A program made the translations under genes and the position numbers. Below the pieces are notes generated by a model. That model saw only the letters and a list, made by a program, of their open reading frames with translations, did not search any database and was not told the origin of the DNA. From Sphingomonas lacusdianchii (GTDB lineage: Bacteria > Pseudomonadota > Alphaproteobacteria > Sphingomonadales > Sphingomonadaceae): a DNA stretch of 64,000 nt. Below, one piece after another: positions 36,572-45,714 of the stretch. Each line of letters begins with the position of its first letter. Positions within the stretch are counted from its first letter, which is position 1. The stretch lies in contig NZ_JAKRET010000006.1 of NCBI RefSeq assembly GCF_022664395.1, forward strand, positions 1 to 64,000, given 5' to 3'.

Positions 36572-36602
36572 CTAGTATCCATCGGTTACCATAGGAGACT
36601 AG
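36572..36602. promoter_or_regulatory. 31-bp interrupted palindrome, probable HxlR operator
   Basis: Pattern CTAGT-n-TCC-n4-GGT-n-ACC-n4-GGA-n-ACTAG, with 22 of 31 positions symmetric about 36587. It fills the space between the two divergent start codons and overlaps the GGAG ribosome site of the plus-strand gene, so a bound regulator could block both genes. Confidence 0.7.
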
Positions 36603-36604
36603 AG

Positions 36605-37213
36605 ATGAGAGTTGTGGTACTGGGCGCGAGCGGCAATGCGGGATCCGAAATCGTCCGCGAACTGGCGCGTCGGGGGCATGACGTCCGCGCGATCGCGCGC
36701 AAGCCGGACGCGATCCCCGATCTGCCGCAGGTGACGCGAATGGCGGGCGATGCGCACGATCCCGCGGCGCTTGCGGTGCTGCTCTCCGGCACCGATGCCG
36801 TCATCAGTGCGCTGCATTTCGACGTCACCGCCGACACCTTGCTTACGGCGTTGCGGCAGGCGGGGGTCGGTCGGCTGCTCGTTACCGGCGGCGCCGCCAG
36901 CCTCGAAGTCGCACCCGGCGTTCGCCTGATCGACTCGCCCGACTTCCCGGCCGAATGGCGCACGTTCGCGATGGGCGGCATCGCCTTTCTCGACGCGCTG
37001 CGGTCGGTCGAGGATATTGACTGGACCTTCTTCTCGCCCGCCGCGCTGTTCGAGGCTGGCGAGCGCACCGGCCAGTACCGGCTCGGTACCGACAGGCTGC
37101 TCACCGACGATGCCGGGGTCAGCCGGATCAGCTTCGCCGACTATGCCATCGCAATGGTCGACGAACTAGAGGCGCATCGCCACCCCCGCGCCCGCTTCAC
37201 CGCCGCCTATTGA
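36605..37213 (+). CDS. NAD(P)-binding Rossmann-fold protein, NmrA/SDR-like (202 aa)
   Basis: Short atypical SDR protein with the dinucleotide motif VVLGASGNAGSEIV (Gly7-Gly13). The body resembles NAD(P)H-binding proteins of the YwnB/SDR_a5 type (DIDWTFFSPAALFEAGERTGQYRLG), which are often controlled by HxlR-type regulators. The exact substrate is unknown. ATG at 36605 follows AGGAGACTAG. Probable regulatory target of the divergent HxlR gene. Confidence 0.87.
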   Translation: MRVVVLGASGNAGSEIVRELARRGHDVRAIARKPDAIPDLPQVTRMAGDAHDPAALAVLLSGTDAVISALHFDVTADTLLTALRQAGVGRLLVTGGAASLEVAPGVRLIDSPDFPAEWRTFAMGGIAFLDALRSVEDIDWTFFSPAALFEAGERTGQYRLGTDRLLTDDAGVSRISFADYAIAMVDELEAHRHPRARFTAAY

Positions 37214-37220
37214 AGTTGCC

Positions 37221-37248
37221 ACCCGCCCCGGTTCCGGCCGGGGCGGGT
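37221..37248. terminator. bidirectional hairpin between convergent genes
   Basis: Nine-bp stem ACCCGCCCC / GGGGCGGGT, with an inner CCGG pairing possible, located exactly between the ends of the SDR gene and the small membrane gene. No clear T-run on either side. Confidence 0.6.
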
Positions 37249-37253
37249 AGCGA

Positions 37254-37448
37254 TCAGAACGTCACCCACTCCGGACCGCCGGGGAACACCACATCCTCGA
37301 CCTTGTCGCCGATCTTGGTGAGTGCCAGCAGCAGCGCGAGCACGACGATCAGGTCGAACACGATCACCGCGCCCCAGACGAACGCCGGGTGGAACGGGCC
37401 GATCCGGTCATAGCCGTCCTTCGTCACCCGTGCCGCATCGTTCGTCAT
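37254..37448 (-). CDS. small membrane protein (64 aa), hypothetical
   Basis: Begins MTNDAARVTKDGYDRIGPFH, has one long helix (WGAVIVFDLIVVLALLLAL) and ends in a short charged stretch. GAGAAGCG precedes the ATG at 37448, only 7 bases after the ppdK stop, so it should be cotranscribed with ppdK. I do not recognise a family. Confidence 0.65.
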   Translation of the reverse strand: MTNDAARVTKDGYDRIGPFHPAFVWGAVIVFDLIVVLALLLALTKIGDKVEDVVFPGGPEWVTF

Positions 37449-37455
37449 ACGCTTC

Positions 37456-40116
37456 TCACTTCTGCAATGCGGCCTGTGCCGCCGCCAATCGGGCGATCGG
37501 CACGCGGTACGGGCTGGCCGATACATAGTCGAGCCCGACCTTTTCGCAGAAGGCGATCGACGCCGGATCGCCGCCATGCTCGCCGCAAATCCCCAGCTTG
37601 ATCTCGGGCCGCGTCTTGCGCCCGCGCTCGGCGGCCAGTTCGATCAGTTCGCCCACGCCCTCGACATCGAGCGAGACGAACGGGTCGCGCGCGTAGATGC
37701 CCTTTTCGACATAGGCGCCGAGGAAGCGGCTGGCATCGTCGCGGCTGACGCCCAGCGTCGTCTGGGTCAAATCGTTGGTCCCGAACGAGAAGAACTGCCC
37801 GGCCTCGGCGATTTCCCCGGCCTTCAGCGCGGCGCGCGGCAGTTCGATCATCGTGCCGACCAGATATTCGATCGTCCGCCCCTTGTCGGCGAACACCGCC
37901 TGCGCCGCCTTGTCGACGACCGTCTTCATCAGTTCCAGCTCGCGCTTGGTGCCGACCAGCGGGATCATCACCTCCGGGATCGGCGCCTCGCCCGACTTCT
38001 CGGCGACGATCACCGCCGCTTCGAAGATCGCGCGTGCCTGCATCTCGTAGATTTCGGGATAGGTCACGCCCAGCCGGCAACCGCGATGGCCGAGCATCGG
38101 GTTGAATTCGTGCAGTTCGGCCGCGCGGCGCTTCAACTGCTCGACCTCGATCCCCGCCGCCTGCGCCACTTCGGCGAACTCGGCCTCTTCATGCGGCAGG
38201 AATTCGTGAAGCGGCGGATCGAGCAGGCGGATGGTGCAGGGCAGCCCGACCATCACCTCGAAAATCTCGACGAAATCGCTGCGCTGTTCGGGCAGCAGCT
38301 TGTCGAGCGCCACCCGCCGCCCGGCCTCATCCTCCGCCAGGATCATCTGCCGCACGGCGGTGATCCGCGACTGTTCGAAGAACATATGCTCGGTGCGACA
38401 CAGCCCGATGCCTTCCGCGCCAAAATCGCGCGCGGTGCGGCAGTCGAGCGGGGTTTCGGCGTTGGTCCGCACCTTCAGGCGGCGGACGCCATCGGCCCAT
38501 TCCATCAGCGTGCCGAAATCGCCGGCCAGTTCGGGCTGCACCGTGGCGACGGCACCCGCCATCACCTCACCGGTGGCACCATCGATGGTGACGATATCGC
38601 CCTCGCGAATTTCGCGGCCGGCGACCTTCATCACGCCTGCCTTGGCATCGATCGAGATGCTGCCCGCGCCCGATACGCACGGGCGGCCCATGCCGCGCGC
38701 CACGACCGCCGCGTGGCTGGTCATGCCGCCGCGCGCGGTCAGGATGCCGCGCGCCGCATGCATGCCGTGAATATCCTCCGGCGAAGTTTCGGTGCGGATC
38801 AGGATCACCGCGTCGCCGGCATTGGCGCGCCGTTCCGCCGTATCGCTGTCGAACACCGCGATGCCGCTGGCCGCACCCGGCGAGGCCGGCAGCCCCTTGG
38901 TCAGCACGTCGCGCGCCGCCTTGGGATCGAGCGTCGGGTGGAGCAACTGGTCGAGCGCCTGCGGATCGACGCGGGCGATCGCTTCCTCGCGCGAAATCAG
39001 CCCTTCCTCGGCCATGTCGACCGCGATCTTCAGCGCGGCCTTGGCGGTGCGCTTGCCCGACCGGGTCTGCAGCATCCACAGCTTGCCCTGCTGCACCGTG
39101 AATTCGATGTCCTGCATGTCGCGGTAATGCCGCTCCAGCCGGTCGAACACCGCCGCCAGTTCGGCGTACGCGTCGGGCATCGCCTCTTCCATCGACAGCG
39201 GCTTGGCGTTCGCTGCCGCACGCGCCGCGGTGGTCAGGTACTGCGGCGTGCGGATGCCCGCGACCACGTCCTCGCCCTGCGCGTTGATGAGGAATTCGCC
39301 ATAATAGGCATTGTCGCCGGTCGACGGATCGCGCGTGAACGCGACGCCGGTGGCCGACGTGTCGCCCATATTGCCGAACACCATCGCCTGCACGTTGACC
39401 GCGGTGCCCCAGTCGCCCGGAATGTCATTCAACCGGCGATAGACCTTCGCGCGGTCCGCCTGCCACGATCCGAACACCGCACCGATCGCGCCCCATAGCT
39501 GGTCATGGACGTCCTGCGGGAACGGCTTGCCCCACAGTTCGACGACAATGTCCTTGTATTGCGCGACCAGCGCGCGCCAGTCATCGGCGGTCAGGTCGGT
39601 GTCGAGATAATAGCCGCGATCTTCCTTCGCGATTTCCAGTGCTTCCTCGAACCGGCCATGGTCGAGTTCGAGCACCACGTCCGAATACATCTGGATGAAA
39701 CGGCGATAGCTGTCCCATGCGAAGCGCGCATCGTCCGACACGGTCGCCAGCCCCTCGACCGTCTGATCGTTCAGGCCGAGGTTCAGCACCGTGTCCATCA
39801 TGCCCGGCATCGAGATGCGCGCGCCCGAGCGGACCGATACCAGCAGCGGATCGGTGGCGTCACCGAAACGCTTGCCGGTCACACCCTCGATATGAGCGAT
39901 GCCGGTCTTCACCTCGTCGCGGACGCTCTCCGGAAAGGTCTCGCCCTCCTCGTAATAGCGCGTGCACATGGTCGTCGCGATGGTGAAGCCCGGCGGCACC
40001 GGCAACCCGATCGACGCCATTTCGGCGAGGTTCGCGCCCTTGCCGCCCAGCAACACCTTGTCGCCCGATCCGCCGTCCGAAACCCCGCCGCCGAAGCGAT
40101 AGACATATTGCGTCAT
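37456..40116 (-). CDS. ppdK: pyruvate, phosphate dikinase (886 aa)
   Basis: Interconverts pyruvate and phosphoenolpyruvate with ATP and phosphate. An N-terminal ATP-grasp domain (VLLGGKGANLAEMASIGLPVPPGF at residues 21-44) precedes the swivelling domain with the phospho-histidine in GGMTSHAAVVARGMGRPCVSG near residue 470 and the C-terminal PEP domain with SFGTNDLTQTTLG and the acid/base cysteine in GICGEHGGDP. Full family length. Gives the cell a reversible gluconeogenic entry from pyruvate. Confidence 0.97.
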   Translation of the reverse strand: MTQYVYRFGGGVSDGGSGDKVLLGGKGANLAEMASIGLPVPPGFTIATTMCTRYYEEGETFPESVRDEVKTGIAHIEGVTGKRFGDATDPLLVSVRSGARISMPGMMDTVLNLGLNDQTVEGLATVSDDARFAWDSYRRFIQMYSDVVLELDHGRFEEALEIAKEDRGYYLDTDLTADDWRALVAQYKDIVVELWGKPFPQDVHDQLWGAIGAVFGSWQADRAKVYRRLNDIPGDWGTAVNVQAMVFGNMGDTSATGVAFTRDPSTGDNAYYGEFLINAQGEDVVAGIRTPQYLTTAARAAANAKPLSMEEAMPDAYAELAAVFDRLERHYRDMQDIEFTVQQGKLWMLQTRSGKRTAKAALKIAVDMAEEGLISREEAIARVDPQALDQLLHPTLDPKAARDVLTKGLPASPGAASGIAVFDSDTAERRANAGDAVILIRTETSPEDIHGMHAARGILTARGGMTSHAAVVARGMGRPCVSGAGSISIDAKAGVMKVAGREIREGDIVTIDGATGEVMAGAVATVQPELAGDFGTLMEWADGVRRLKVRTNAETPLDCRTARDFGAEGIGLCRTEHMFFEQSRITAVRQMILAEDEAGRRVALDKLLPEQRSDFVEIFEVMVGLPCTIRLLDPPLHEFLPHEEAEFAEVAQAAGIEVEQLKRRAAELHEFNPMLGHRGCRLGVTYPEIYEMQARAIFEAAVIVAEKSGEAPIPEVMIPLVGTKRELELMKTVVDKAAQAVFADKGRTIEYLVGTMIELPRAALKAGEIAEAGQFFSFGTNDLTQTTLGVSRDDASRFLGAYVEKGIYARDPFVSLDVEGVGELIELAAERGRKTRPEIKLGICGEHGGDPASIAFCEKVGLDYVSASPYRVPIARLAAAQAALQK

Positions 40117-40217
40117 TGCTCGTTCCCCATGCTCTCCGCGCGGGTGGTCCCGCGTCGGGGTATCTGATTCGATCGGGCATCGCCCTTACGTCCCGTTAAA
40201 CGGGTTAAACCGACAGG

Positions 40218-42473
40218 TCAGCCCTCAATTTTCGAGAAATCGGCGACCCGGTGTACCGCATCGCGCACCCGCGCCAGCAGCGACAGGCGCGCGGTGCGCT
40301 TGTGCGGGTCGGCATCGTTGACCGTCACGTCGGTAAAGAACGCGTCGATCGGCGCGCGCAGCGACGCCAGCGCCGCCATCGCCCCGGCGAAATCCTCCGC
40401 CGCGATCGCCGCCGCAGCCTGCGGTTCGGCCGCGTCGAGCGCCGTGATCAGCGCCGCTTCCGCCGGCTCGCGGTCATAGTCGCGCTTCTCACGCTCGGTC
40501 CGGGCATATTCGGCGACGATCGGCGCGAAATCGGGATCCTCGACCTCGGCCAGCGGATCCTCCTCGCCGGTTTCGGGGATGTGCTTGCTGGTGCCGGGTG
40601 CTTCCTTCTTGAGGATGTTCGCCGCGCGCTTGTACCCGGCGAGCAGGTTCGCCCCGTCCTCGGTCGTGACGAACGCCTGCAACGCATGGACGCGGGAAAG
40701 CAGGCGGACGAGATCATCCTCGCCACCCAGCGCGAACACCGCGTCGATCAGGTCGTGGCGCACGCCCGCCTCGCGCTGCTGGACCTTCAGCCGGTCGGCG
40801 AAGAAGTCGAGGACATCCTCATGCGCCGTCGCGCCCGCTGCCGCCGTCGCCTTCGACAACGACACACGAATGCCATTGTCGAGCAGCAGGGCCAACACGC
40901 CCAGTGCCGACCGGCGCAGCGCGAACGGGTCCTTCGATCCGCTCGGCTTCAACCCAACCGCAAAGAACTGGACGATGCTGTCCAGCTTGTCGGCCAGCGC
41001 CACCGCAACCGTCACCGGGGCGGTGGGCACGTCGTCGCCCTGCCCGACCGGCTTGTAATGATCGCGCACCGCCTCGGCGACTTCTGCCCGCTCGCCCTGC
41101 GCGGCGGCGTAATAGCCGCCCATCAGCCCCTGCAATTCGGGGAACTCGCCGACCATGCCGGTTACCAGATCGGCCTTGGCGAGCCTTGCGGCACGCTCGG
41201 CCATGTCGGCGAGCGCCATATCCTCCCCGGCACGGGGAGGGGGACCATCCGCAGGATGGTGGAGGGGGGTGTCGGCATTCGCTGCCGTTTCGGGAGAAGG
41301 AAGCCCCCCTCCACCACCGGCTGCGCCGGCGGTCCCCCTCCCCGTACCGGGGAGGATAATTCCGCTCTCGACCAACCACCGCGCCAGCTTCGCGACCCGC
41401 TCCACCTTGTCGGCGACCGTGCCCAACTTCTCGTGAAACACGATCTTCTCGAGCTTCGGCAGCTGGTCCTCCAGTCGCGTCTTCAAATCGGTCTCGTAGA
41501 AGAATTTCGCATCCGACAGCCGCGCCGCCAGCACCTTGGCATTGCCCGCGACGATCCGCTCGCCGCCATCCGCCGCATCGATGTTCGCGGTACAAACGAA
41601 CGCGTTCGCCAGCTTGCCATCGCCATCGCGGCACACGAAATATTTCTGGTTCACCCGCGCGGTCAGCTGGATCACCTCGGGCGGCACCGCCAGGAATGCT
41701 TCGTCGAAGCGACCGATCAACGGTACCGGCCATTCGGTCAGCCCGGCATTCTCCGCCAGCAACCCCTCATCCTCGACCAGCGTCAGGCCGGCACCCTGCG
41801 CCGCCATCTTGGCGCCGACCGCGATGATCGCCGCACGTTCGTCCTGATCGACGATCACATGGCATGCGCGCAGCTTCTCGACATAGTCCGCCGCCGACCC
41901 GATGGTGATCGCACCCGGATGATGGAAGCGATGGCCCAGCGTCACCGCCCCGCTCGTCACCCCCGCGACATCGCACGGCACCACGTCGCTGCCGAACAGC
42001 GCGACGATGCCCTGCAACGGCCGTACCCAACGTGGGGACTCCGGGCTGAGCGACGCCGCGCCCCAGCGCATCGACTTGGGCCACGGGAACGCCCGCACGA
42101 TCGCCGGGATCGCAGCGGCCAGCACCGCCGCCGTCTCGCGCCCTGGCACCTCGGTCACCGCGAACAACACGCCGTCACGCTCGGTCAACGCCTCGCGCGT
42201 CAGCCCGGTCTTGCGCAAAAACCCTTCCAGCGCCTGCGGCGGGGCGGAGGCGCGCGGCCCCTTCACCTCTTCGCGCACCGGTTCGGTCCGCTCGGGCAGG
42301 TCATGCGCGATCAGCACCAGCCGCCGGGGCGTCGCATAGGTCGTGATCCGCCCCGCCGCGATTCCCGCCTTGCCCAGTTCGCCCGCGAACAGTTTCTGCA
42401 AATCTTCCCGCGCGCGGGCCTGCATCCGCGCCGGAATTTCCTCCGACCGCAGTTCGAGCAGGAAATCGGTCAT
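40218..42473 (-). CDS. glyS: glycyl-tRNA synthetase beta subunit with in-frame repeat insertion (751 aa)
   Basis: Beta subunit of the bacterial two-subunit GlyRS, beginning [17 protein letters not shown]. It has the long tRNA-binding region and the C-terminal anticodon-binding-like domain (ending FSKIEG). Between WLVESGI and [13 protein letters not shown], about residues 373-418, lies a 46-residue Gly/Pro/Ala-rich stretch ([18 protein letters not shown] to PPPRAGED) that is not part of the family and is encoded by a DNA palindrome. The frame is preserved, so a functional protein with a flexible insert is expected. Start overlaps the glyQ stop by four bases. Confidence 0.94.
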   Translation of the reverse strand: MTDFLLELRSEEIPARMQARAREDLQKLFAGELGKAGIAAGRITTYATPRRLVLIAHDLPERTEPVREEVKGPRASAPPQALEGFLRKTGLTREALTERDGVLFAVTEVPGRETAAVLAAAIPAIVRAFPWPKSMRWGAASLSPESPRWVRPLQGIVALFGSDVVPCDVAGVTSGAVTLGHRFHHPGAITIGSAADYVEKLRACHVIVDQDERAAIIAVGAKMAAQGAGLTLVEDEGLLAENAGLTEWPVPLIGRFDEAFLAVPPEVIQLTARVNQKYFVCRDGDGKLANAFVCTANIDAADGGERIVAGNAKVLAARLSDAKFFYETDLKTRLEDQLPKLEKIVFHEKLGTVADKVERVAKLARWLVESGIILPGTGRGTAGAAGGGGGLPSPETAANADTPLHHPADGPPPRAGEDMALADMAERAARLAKADLVTGMVGEFPELQGLMGGYYAAAQGERAEVAEAVRDHYKPVGQGDDVPTAPVTVAVALADKLDSIVQFFAVGLKPSGSKDPFALRRSALGVLALLLDNGIRVSLSKATAAAGATAHEDVLDFFADRLKVQQREAGVRHDLIDAVFALGGEDDLVRLLSRVHALQAFVTTEDGANLLAGYKRAANILKKEAPGTSKHIPETGEEDPLAEVEDPDFAPIVAEYARTEREKRDYDREPAEAALITALDAAEPQAAAAIAAEDFAGAMAALASLRAPIDAFFTDVTVNDADPHKRTARLSLLARVRDAVHRVADFSKIEG
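41219..41358. repeat. nested palindromic element inserted in glyS, flanked by TA
   Basis: The left arm (41221-41269) starts TCCTCCCCGGCACGGGGAGG; the right arm (41304-41356) ends CCCTCCCCGTACCGGGGAGGA. They are near-perfect inverted repeats of about 50 bases around a 34-base centre. Each arm holds its own small hairpin (CCATCC-gc-AGGATGG and CCACCGGC-tgc-GCCGGCGG). TA lies on both sides. Element 136 bases plus one TA equals 138 bases, 46 codons. Confidence 0.9.
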
Positions 42474-43363
42474 GCCACCCACCCCGGATACTTCGCCTGC
42501 CACTGGGGCGTCTGCGTCTCGATGAACTTCGCGCAACTGGCCTTCGCCAGGTCGCGCACCCGCCCGATATAAGCCTGCCGCTCGGCGACGGAGATCACCC
42601 CGCGCGCGTTCAGAAGGTTGAAGACATGGCTCGCCTCGATCGCCTGTTCATAAGCCGCAATCGGCACGTCATTGGCCAGCGCATTCTCGCACTCGGCCGC
42701 CGCCTTTTTGAACAGGTCGAACAGAGCGTCGGTATCGGCGACCTCGAAATTCCATTTCGACATTTGCCGCTCGTTTTCGAGGAACACGTCGCCATAGGTG
42801 ACGCCGGCATCGTTGAACGCCAGGTCGTACACGCTGTCCTTGTCCTGGATATACATGGCCAGCCGCTCCAACCCGTAGGTCAGCTCGCCCGCAACCGGCT
42901 TGCAGTCATACCCGCCCATCTGCTGAAAGTAAGTGAACTGGGTGACTTCCATCCCGTCGCACCATACTTCCCAGCCAAGGCCCCATGCCCCCAGCGTCGG
43001 CGATTCCCAGTCATCCTCGACGAAGCGGATGTCGTGCTGCGTGAAGTCGATCCCGATCGCCGCCAGCGACCCCAGATACAGTTCCTGCAAATCGGGCGGC
43101 GATGGCTTCAGGATCACCTGATACTGGTAATAATGCTGCAGCCGGTTGGGGTTCTCGCCATAGCGCCCGTCGGTCGGCCGGCGCGAAGGCTGGACGAACG
43201 CGGCATTCCACGGCTCCGGCCCCAACGCGCGCAGCGTAGTCGCCGGGTGGAACGTCCCCGCCCCCATTCGCATGTCATAGGGTTGCAGGATGACGCAGCC
43301 CCGATCGCTCCAATAGTCATGGAGCGTCAGGATCATTTTCTGGAAGCTGAGCGGGGCGGACAT
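42470..43363 (-). CDS. glyQ: glycyl-tRNA synthetase alpha subunit (297 aa)
   Basis: Catalytic subunit of the alpha2beta2 GlyRS. The class II core is clear: [20 protein letters not shown], then [26 protein letters not shown], then [22 protein letters not shown] and [21 protein letters not shown]. Length standard. ATG at 43363 gives the typical MSAPLSFQ start. Coupled to glyS by ATGA. Confidence 0.97.
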   Translation of the reverse strand: MSAPLSFQKMILTLHDYWSDRGCVILQPYDMRMGAGTFHPATTLRALGPEPWNAAFVQPSRRPTDGRYGENPNRLQHYYQYQVILKPSPPDLQELYLGSLAAIGIDFTQHDIRFVEDDWESPTLGAWGLGWEVWCDGMEVTQFTYFQQMGGYDCKPVAGELTYGLERLAMYIQDKDSVYDLAFNDAGVTYGDVFLENERQMSKWNFEVADTDALFDLFKKAAAECENALANDVPIAAYEQAIEASHVFNLLNARGVISVAERQAYIGRVRDLAKASCAKFIETQTPQWQAKYPGWVA

Positions 43364-43460
43364 GGTTTCGCCTATCGGTGCAAGAGCCACCGCGCCTAGC
43401 CCTTGGGTGGAGCGCGGGTCAAGGTTGCCGCCGGGCGCTCCGCCCCGCTAAGCCGACGGA

Positions 43461-44318
43461 ATGTTCGCCCGCCCGCTCCTCGCCCTCCTGTGCTGGCTGC
43501 TGCTGGCCAGTCCGATCGCGGCCCCGGCCGCGCTCGCCCCGGCTTTGTGGGTCGCGCGCGATGGCGACACGACCATCTGGCTGTTCGGCACGGTGCATCA
43601 GTTGCGTGCGGGTACGCCATGGCTGACCGGTCCGGTCGCGAAGGCGTTCGCCGAAAGCGACGTGCTGACCCTCGAAATCGCGCCGGTCACGCCCGAGGCA
43701 GTGACGCAGGCGCTGGTCGCGGTCACCCCGGTCAAACCGGCCCCGCTGCCGCCCGAACTCGACAGGCGGCTGCGCAAGCGCGCGCACGAACTCGGCTTTC
43801 CGGCACAAGCGTTCGACGCGACCGATCCTTGGTTCGCCGCCACCACGCTGGCCGCACAGCCGCTCGCCCGCGCCGGCTACAGCCCCGCCCCCGCCCCCGA
43901 AACGCTGCTGGCACGGCTCGCCGATCGCAGCGGCACCGCGATCGAGCCGCTGGAGACGCTCGACGGCCAGCTCGGCATCTTCGCCGCGCTGCCGCAACCG
44001 GCGCAGCGCGCGATGCTCACGCGCGTGCTCGACGATCCTGATCCGGTGCCGACGATGGACCGCATCGTCGCGGCATGGGGCCGAGGGGACGTCACCGCGC
44101 TCGACCGGTTGCTGGCGAACGACATGGATGCAGCCGGTCCCGCGGTGCGCGGCGCGCTTCTCGACCGGCGCAATGCGGCATGGGCACGGACGATCGGCAA
44201 GTGGACGCGCCAGCCCGGCACCCGCTTCGTCGCGGTCGGCGCGGGGCATCTGGCCGGGCCGGACAGCGTGCAGGCGCGGTTGCAGGCGATGGGGGTAGAG
44301 GTGCAGCGAGTTCAATGA
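43461..44318 (+). CDS. TraB/GumN-family protein (285 aa)
   Basis: Exported protein: signal peptide MFARPLLALLCWLLLASPIAAPA, then ALWVARDGDTTIWLFGTVHQL with the first conserved GxxH, and near the C-terminus RFVAVGAGHLAGPDSVQARL with the second. These histidine motifs define the TraB/GumN (Tiki-like) fold, thought to be metal-dependent peptidases, though activity has rarely been shown in bacteria. Divergent from glyQ across a 97-base gap. Confidence 0.87.
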   Translation: MFARPLLALLCWLLLASPIAAPAALAPALWVARDGDTTIWLFGTVHQLRAGTPWLTGPVAKAFAESDVLTLEIAPVTPEAVTQALVAVTPVKPAPLPPELDRRLRKRAHELGFPAQAFDATDPWFAATTLAAQPLARAGYSPAPAPETLLARLADRSGTAIEPLETLDGQLGIFAALPQPAQRAMLTRVLDDPDPVPTMDRIVAAWGRGDVTALDRLLANDMDAAGPAVRGALLDRRNAAWARTIGKWTRQPGTRFVAVGAGHLAGPDSVQARLQAMGVEVQRVQ

Positions 44319-44375
44319 CGCCCCCACCCCCAACTCATCCCGTTTGGTTCGAGCAGCTTCGAGCGAAGTCGAGAA

Positions 44376-44418
44376 GAGGGACAGGTGAACCATGCCCCGC
44401 ATGGTTCACCTGTCCCTC
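44376..44418. repeat. 20-bp perfect stem with 3-base loop
   Basis: GAGGGACAGGTGAACCATGC, loop CCC, then the exact complement. No mismatch in the stem. It lies directly beside the family C repeat, 58 bases after the TraB/GumN gene, and may help end its transcript. Confidence 0.85.
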
Positions 44419-44501
44419 GTCGACAACGCCTCGTTCGTGCCACCCCCTTCTCGACTACGGTTCTCGACAAGCTCGAACCTGCGCTCGAAGCAAACGGATA
44501 G
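44417..44501 (-). repeat. dispersed repeat, family C, copy 2 (inverted)
   Basis: Its reverse complement starts TCCGTTTGCTTCGAGCGCAG and matches 6758-6843 over its whole length. Together with the preceding hairpin it occupies the 337-base gap before the L25 gene; 44502-44655 then holds only the upstream region of that gene. Confidence 0.75.
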
Positions 44502-44655
44502 GGAAAGAAGCAAACGGGATCGGCTAACGGGAATTACCCCCCCACCTTGCCTTTCCCCCCGAACTCCCCTAAGGGCCCGCGCTTGCTCGTGCCGGGGTCA
44601 TCCCTGGAGGCCCGGCCGCGCAAGACACACAAACACCGTTTCTAAGGAAGACATG

Positions 44656-45324
44656 ATGAGCGACACGCTGCACCTGTCGGCCGAGACGCGCGATCGGGCA
44701 GGCAAGGGAGCCTCCCGTGCCCTGCGTCGCGATGGCCGCGTCCCCGCCGTGATCTATGGCAACAAGCAGGATCCGCAGGGCATCCACCTGAACGCCCGTG
44801 AACTCATGAAGCAGCTGATGACCGGCCACTTCATGAATTCGGTCATCATGGTCGACGTCGGTGGTACCAAGGTGCGCACGCTGGCCAAGGACGTCGCGTT
44901 CGACGTCGTCACCGACCAGCCGATCCATGTCGACTTCCTGCGCATCGCCAAGGACGCGACCGTGACCGTCGCCGTGCCGGTGGTGTTCACCAACGAAGAC
45001 GACGCGCCCGGCATCAAGCGTGACGGCGGCGTGCTCAACGTCGTGACCCACGAGATCGAACTGACCGTCGAAGCGTCGAACATTCCGACCGAGATCGTCG
45101 TCGACCTGACCGGCCGCGAAGTCGGCGAATCGATCCACCTGTCGGACGTGACGCTGCCGAACGGCGCCGAAGCGACTGCCGAGGACAGCGTCACCGTCGC
45201 GACCATCACCCAGCCGACCACGCTGACCGCCGAGGACGAGGCGCTCGACGCCGAAGTCGCCGAAGCGCAGTCGGCCGAAGCCGCTGCCGAGGCCGACGAA
45301 GCCGGGGACAAGGCCGAGGGCTGA
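44656..45324 (+). CDS. rplY: 50S ribosomal protein L25/general stress protein Ctc (222 aa)
   Basis: 5S-rRNA-binding ribosomal protein of the long TL5/CTC type. An N-terminal L25 domain ([29 protein letters not shown]) is followed by the beta domain ([24 protein letters not shown]) and an acidic Ala/Glu tail. AAGGAAG is too close to the ATG at 44653 and well placed for the one at 44656, which is used. Gene order rplY-pth is common in bacteria. Confidence 0.95.
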   Translation: MSDTLHLSAETRDRAGKGASRALRRDGRVPAVIYGNKQDPQGIHLNARELMKQLMTGHFMNSVIMVDVGGTKVRTLAKDVAFDVVTDQPIHVDFLRIAKDATVTVAVPVVFTNEDDAPGIKRDGGVLNVVTHEIELTVEASNIPTEIVVDLTGREVGESIHLSDVTLPNGAEATAEDSVTVATITQPTTLTAEDEALDAEVAEAQSAEAAAEADEAGDKAEG

Positions 45325-45349
45325 TCCGCCCCGCCTGTCCGGCGTTACG

Positions 45350-45383
45350 AAGGAGCGGGATGGCCGAGGTCGTCCCGCTCCTT
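45350..45383 (+). terminator. terminator hairpin of rplY
   Basis: Eleven-bp perfect stem AAGGAGCGGGA / TCCCGCTCCTT with a 12-base loop, 25 bases after the rplY stop and followed by TGCGTTTGGG. Confidence 0.75.
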
Positions 45384-45418
45384 TGCGTTTGGGGGCTTTC
45401 CCGCTCCTCCCCATCGTC

Positions 45419-45498
45419 GTCCCCACGCAGGCGGGGATCCATAGACGCAACGCCTGCGCTTCTTTTCCCGACGCCGGCGCATATGGATTCCCCCATGC
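45419..45498. repeat. nested palindromic repeat, family A, left of pth
   Basis: GTCCCCACGCAGGCGGGGATCC then ATAGACGCAACGCC, closing with GCATATGGATTCCCCC. It matches 20057-20150 in its left half and 46301-46383 in overall plan, and abuts the family B element at 45499. Confidence 0.7.
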
Positions 45499-45658
45499 GC
45501 GAGACCTCTGCGAAAGTCCCTTCTTGTGCCCCGGCGAAGGTCGGGGCCCAGTTGGGGGGACGTCGGCAAGGTATGGAAAAGCCTTCCCAACTGGACCCCG
45601 GCCTTCGCCGGGGTACGGCAAATTTCAGGCGATCGAGCGACTTTCGCAGAGGTCTCGC
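45499..45658. repeat. nested palindromic element, family B, copy 1 (160 bp)
   Basis: Ends GCGAGACCTCTGCGAAAGTC and GACTTTCGCAGAGGTCTCGC are a perfect 20-bp terminal inverted repeat. Inside, CCCCGGCGAAGGTCGGGGCC with CCCAGTTGGG pairs with CCCAACTGG and CCCCGGCCTTCGCCGGGG. Looks like a MITE or a large REP element. It ends about 55 bases before pth. Confidence 0.9.
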
Positions 45659-45714
45659 CTACGCCCGAATGACTTTTATAGCGCCGACACCACCAATCCC
45701 GAAGGACCCAAGCG

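Noticed and set aside
40190..40206. CCCGTTAAACGGG as the terminator of glyS
   Set aside because: Only a five-bp stem and no T-run; kept as a possibility but not annotated.
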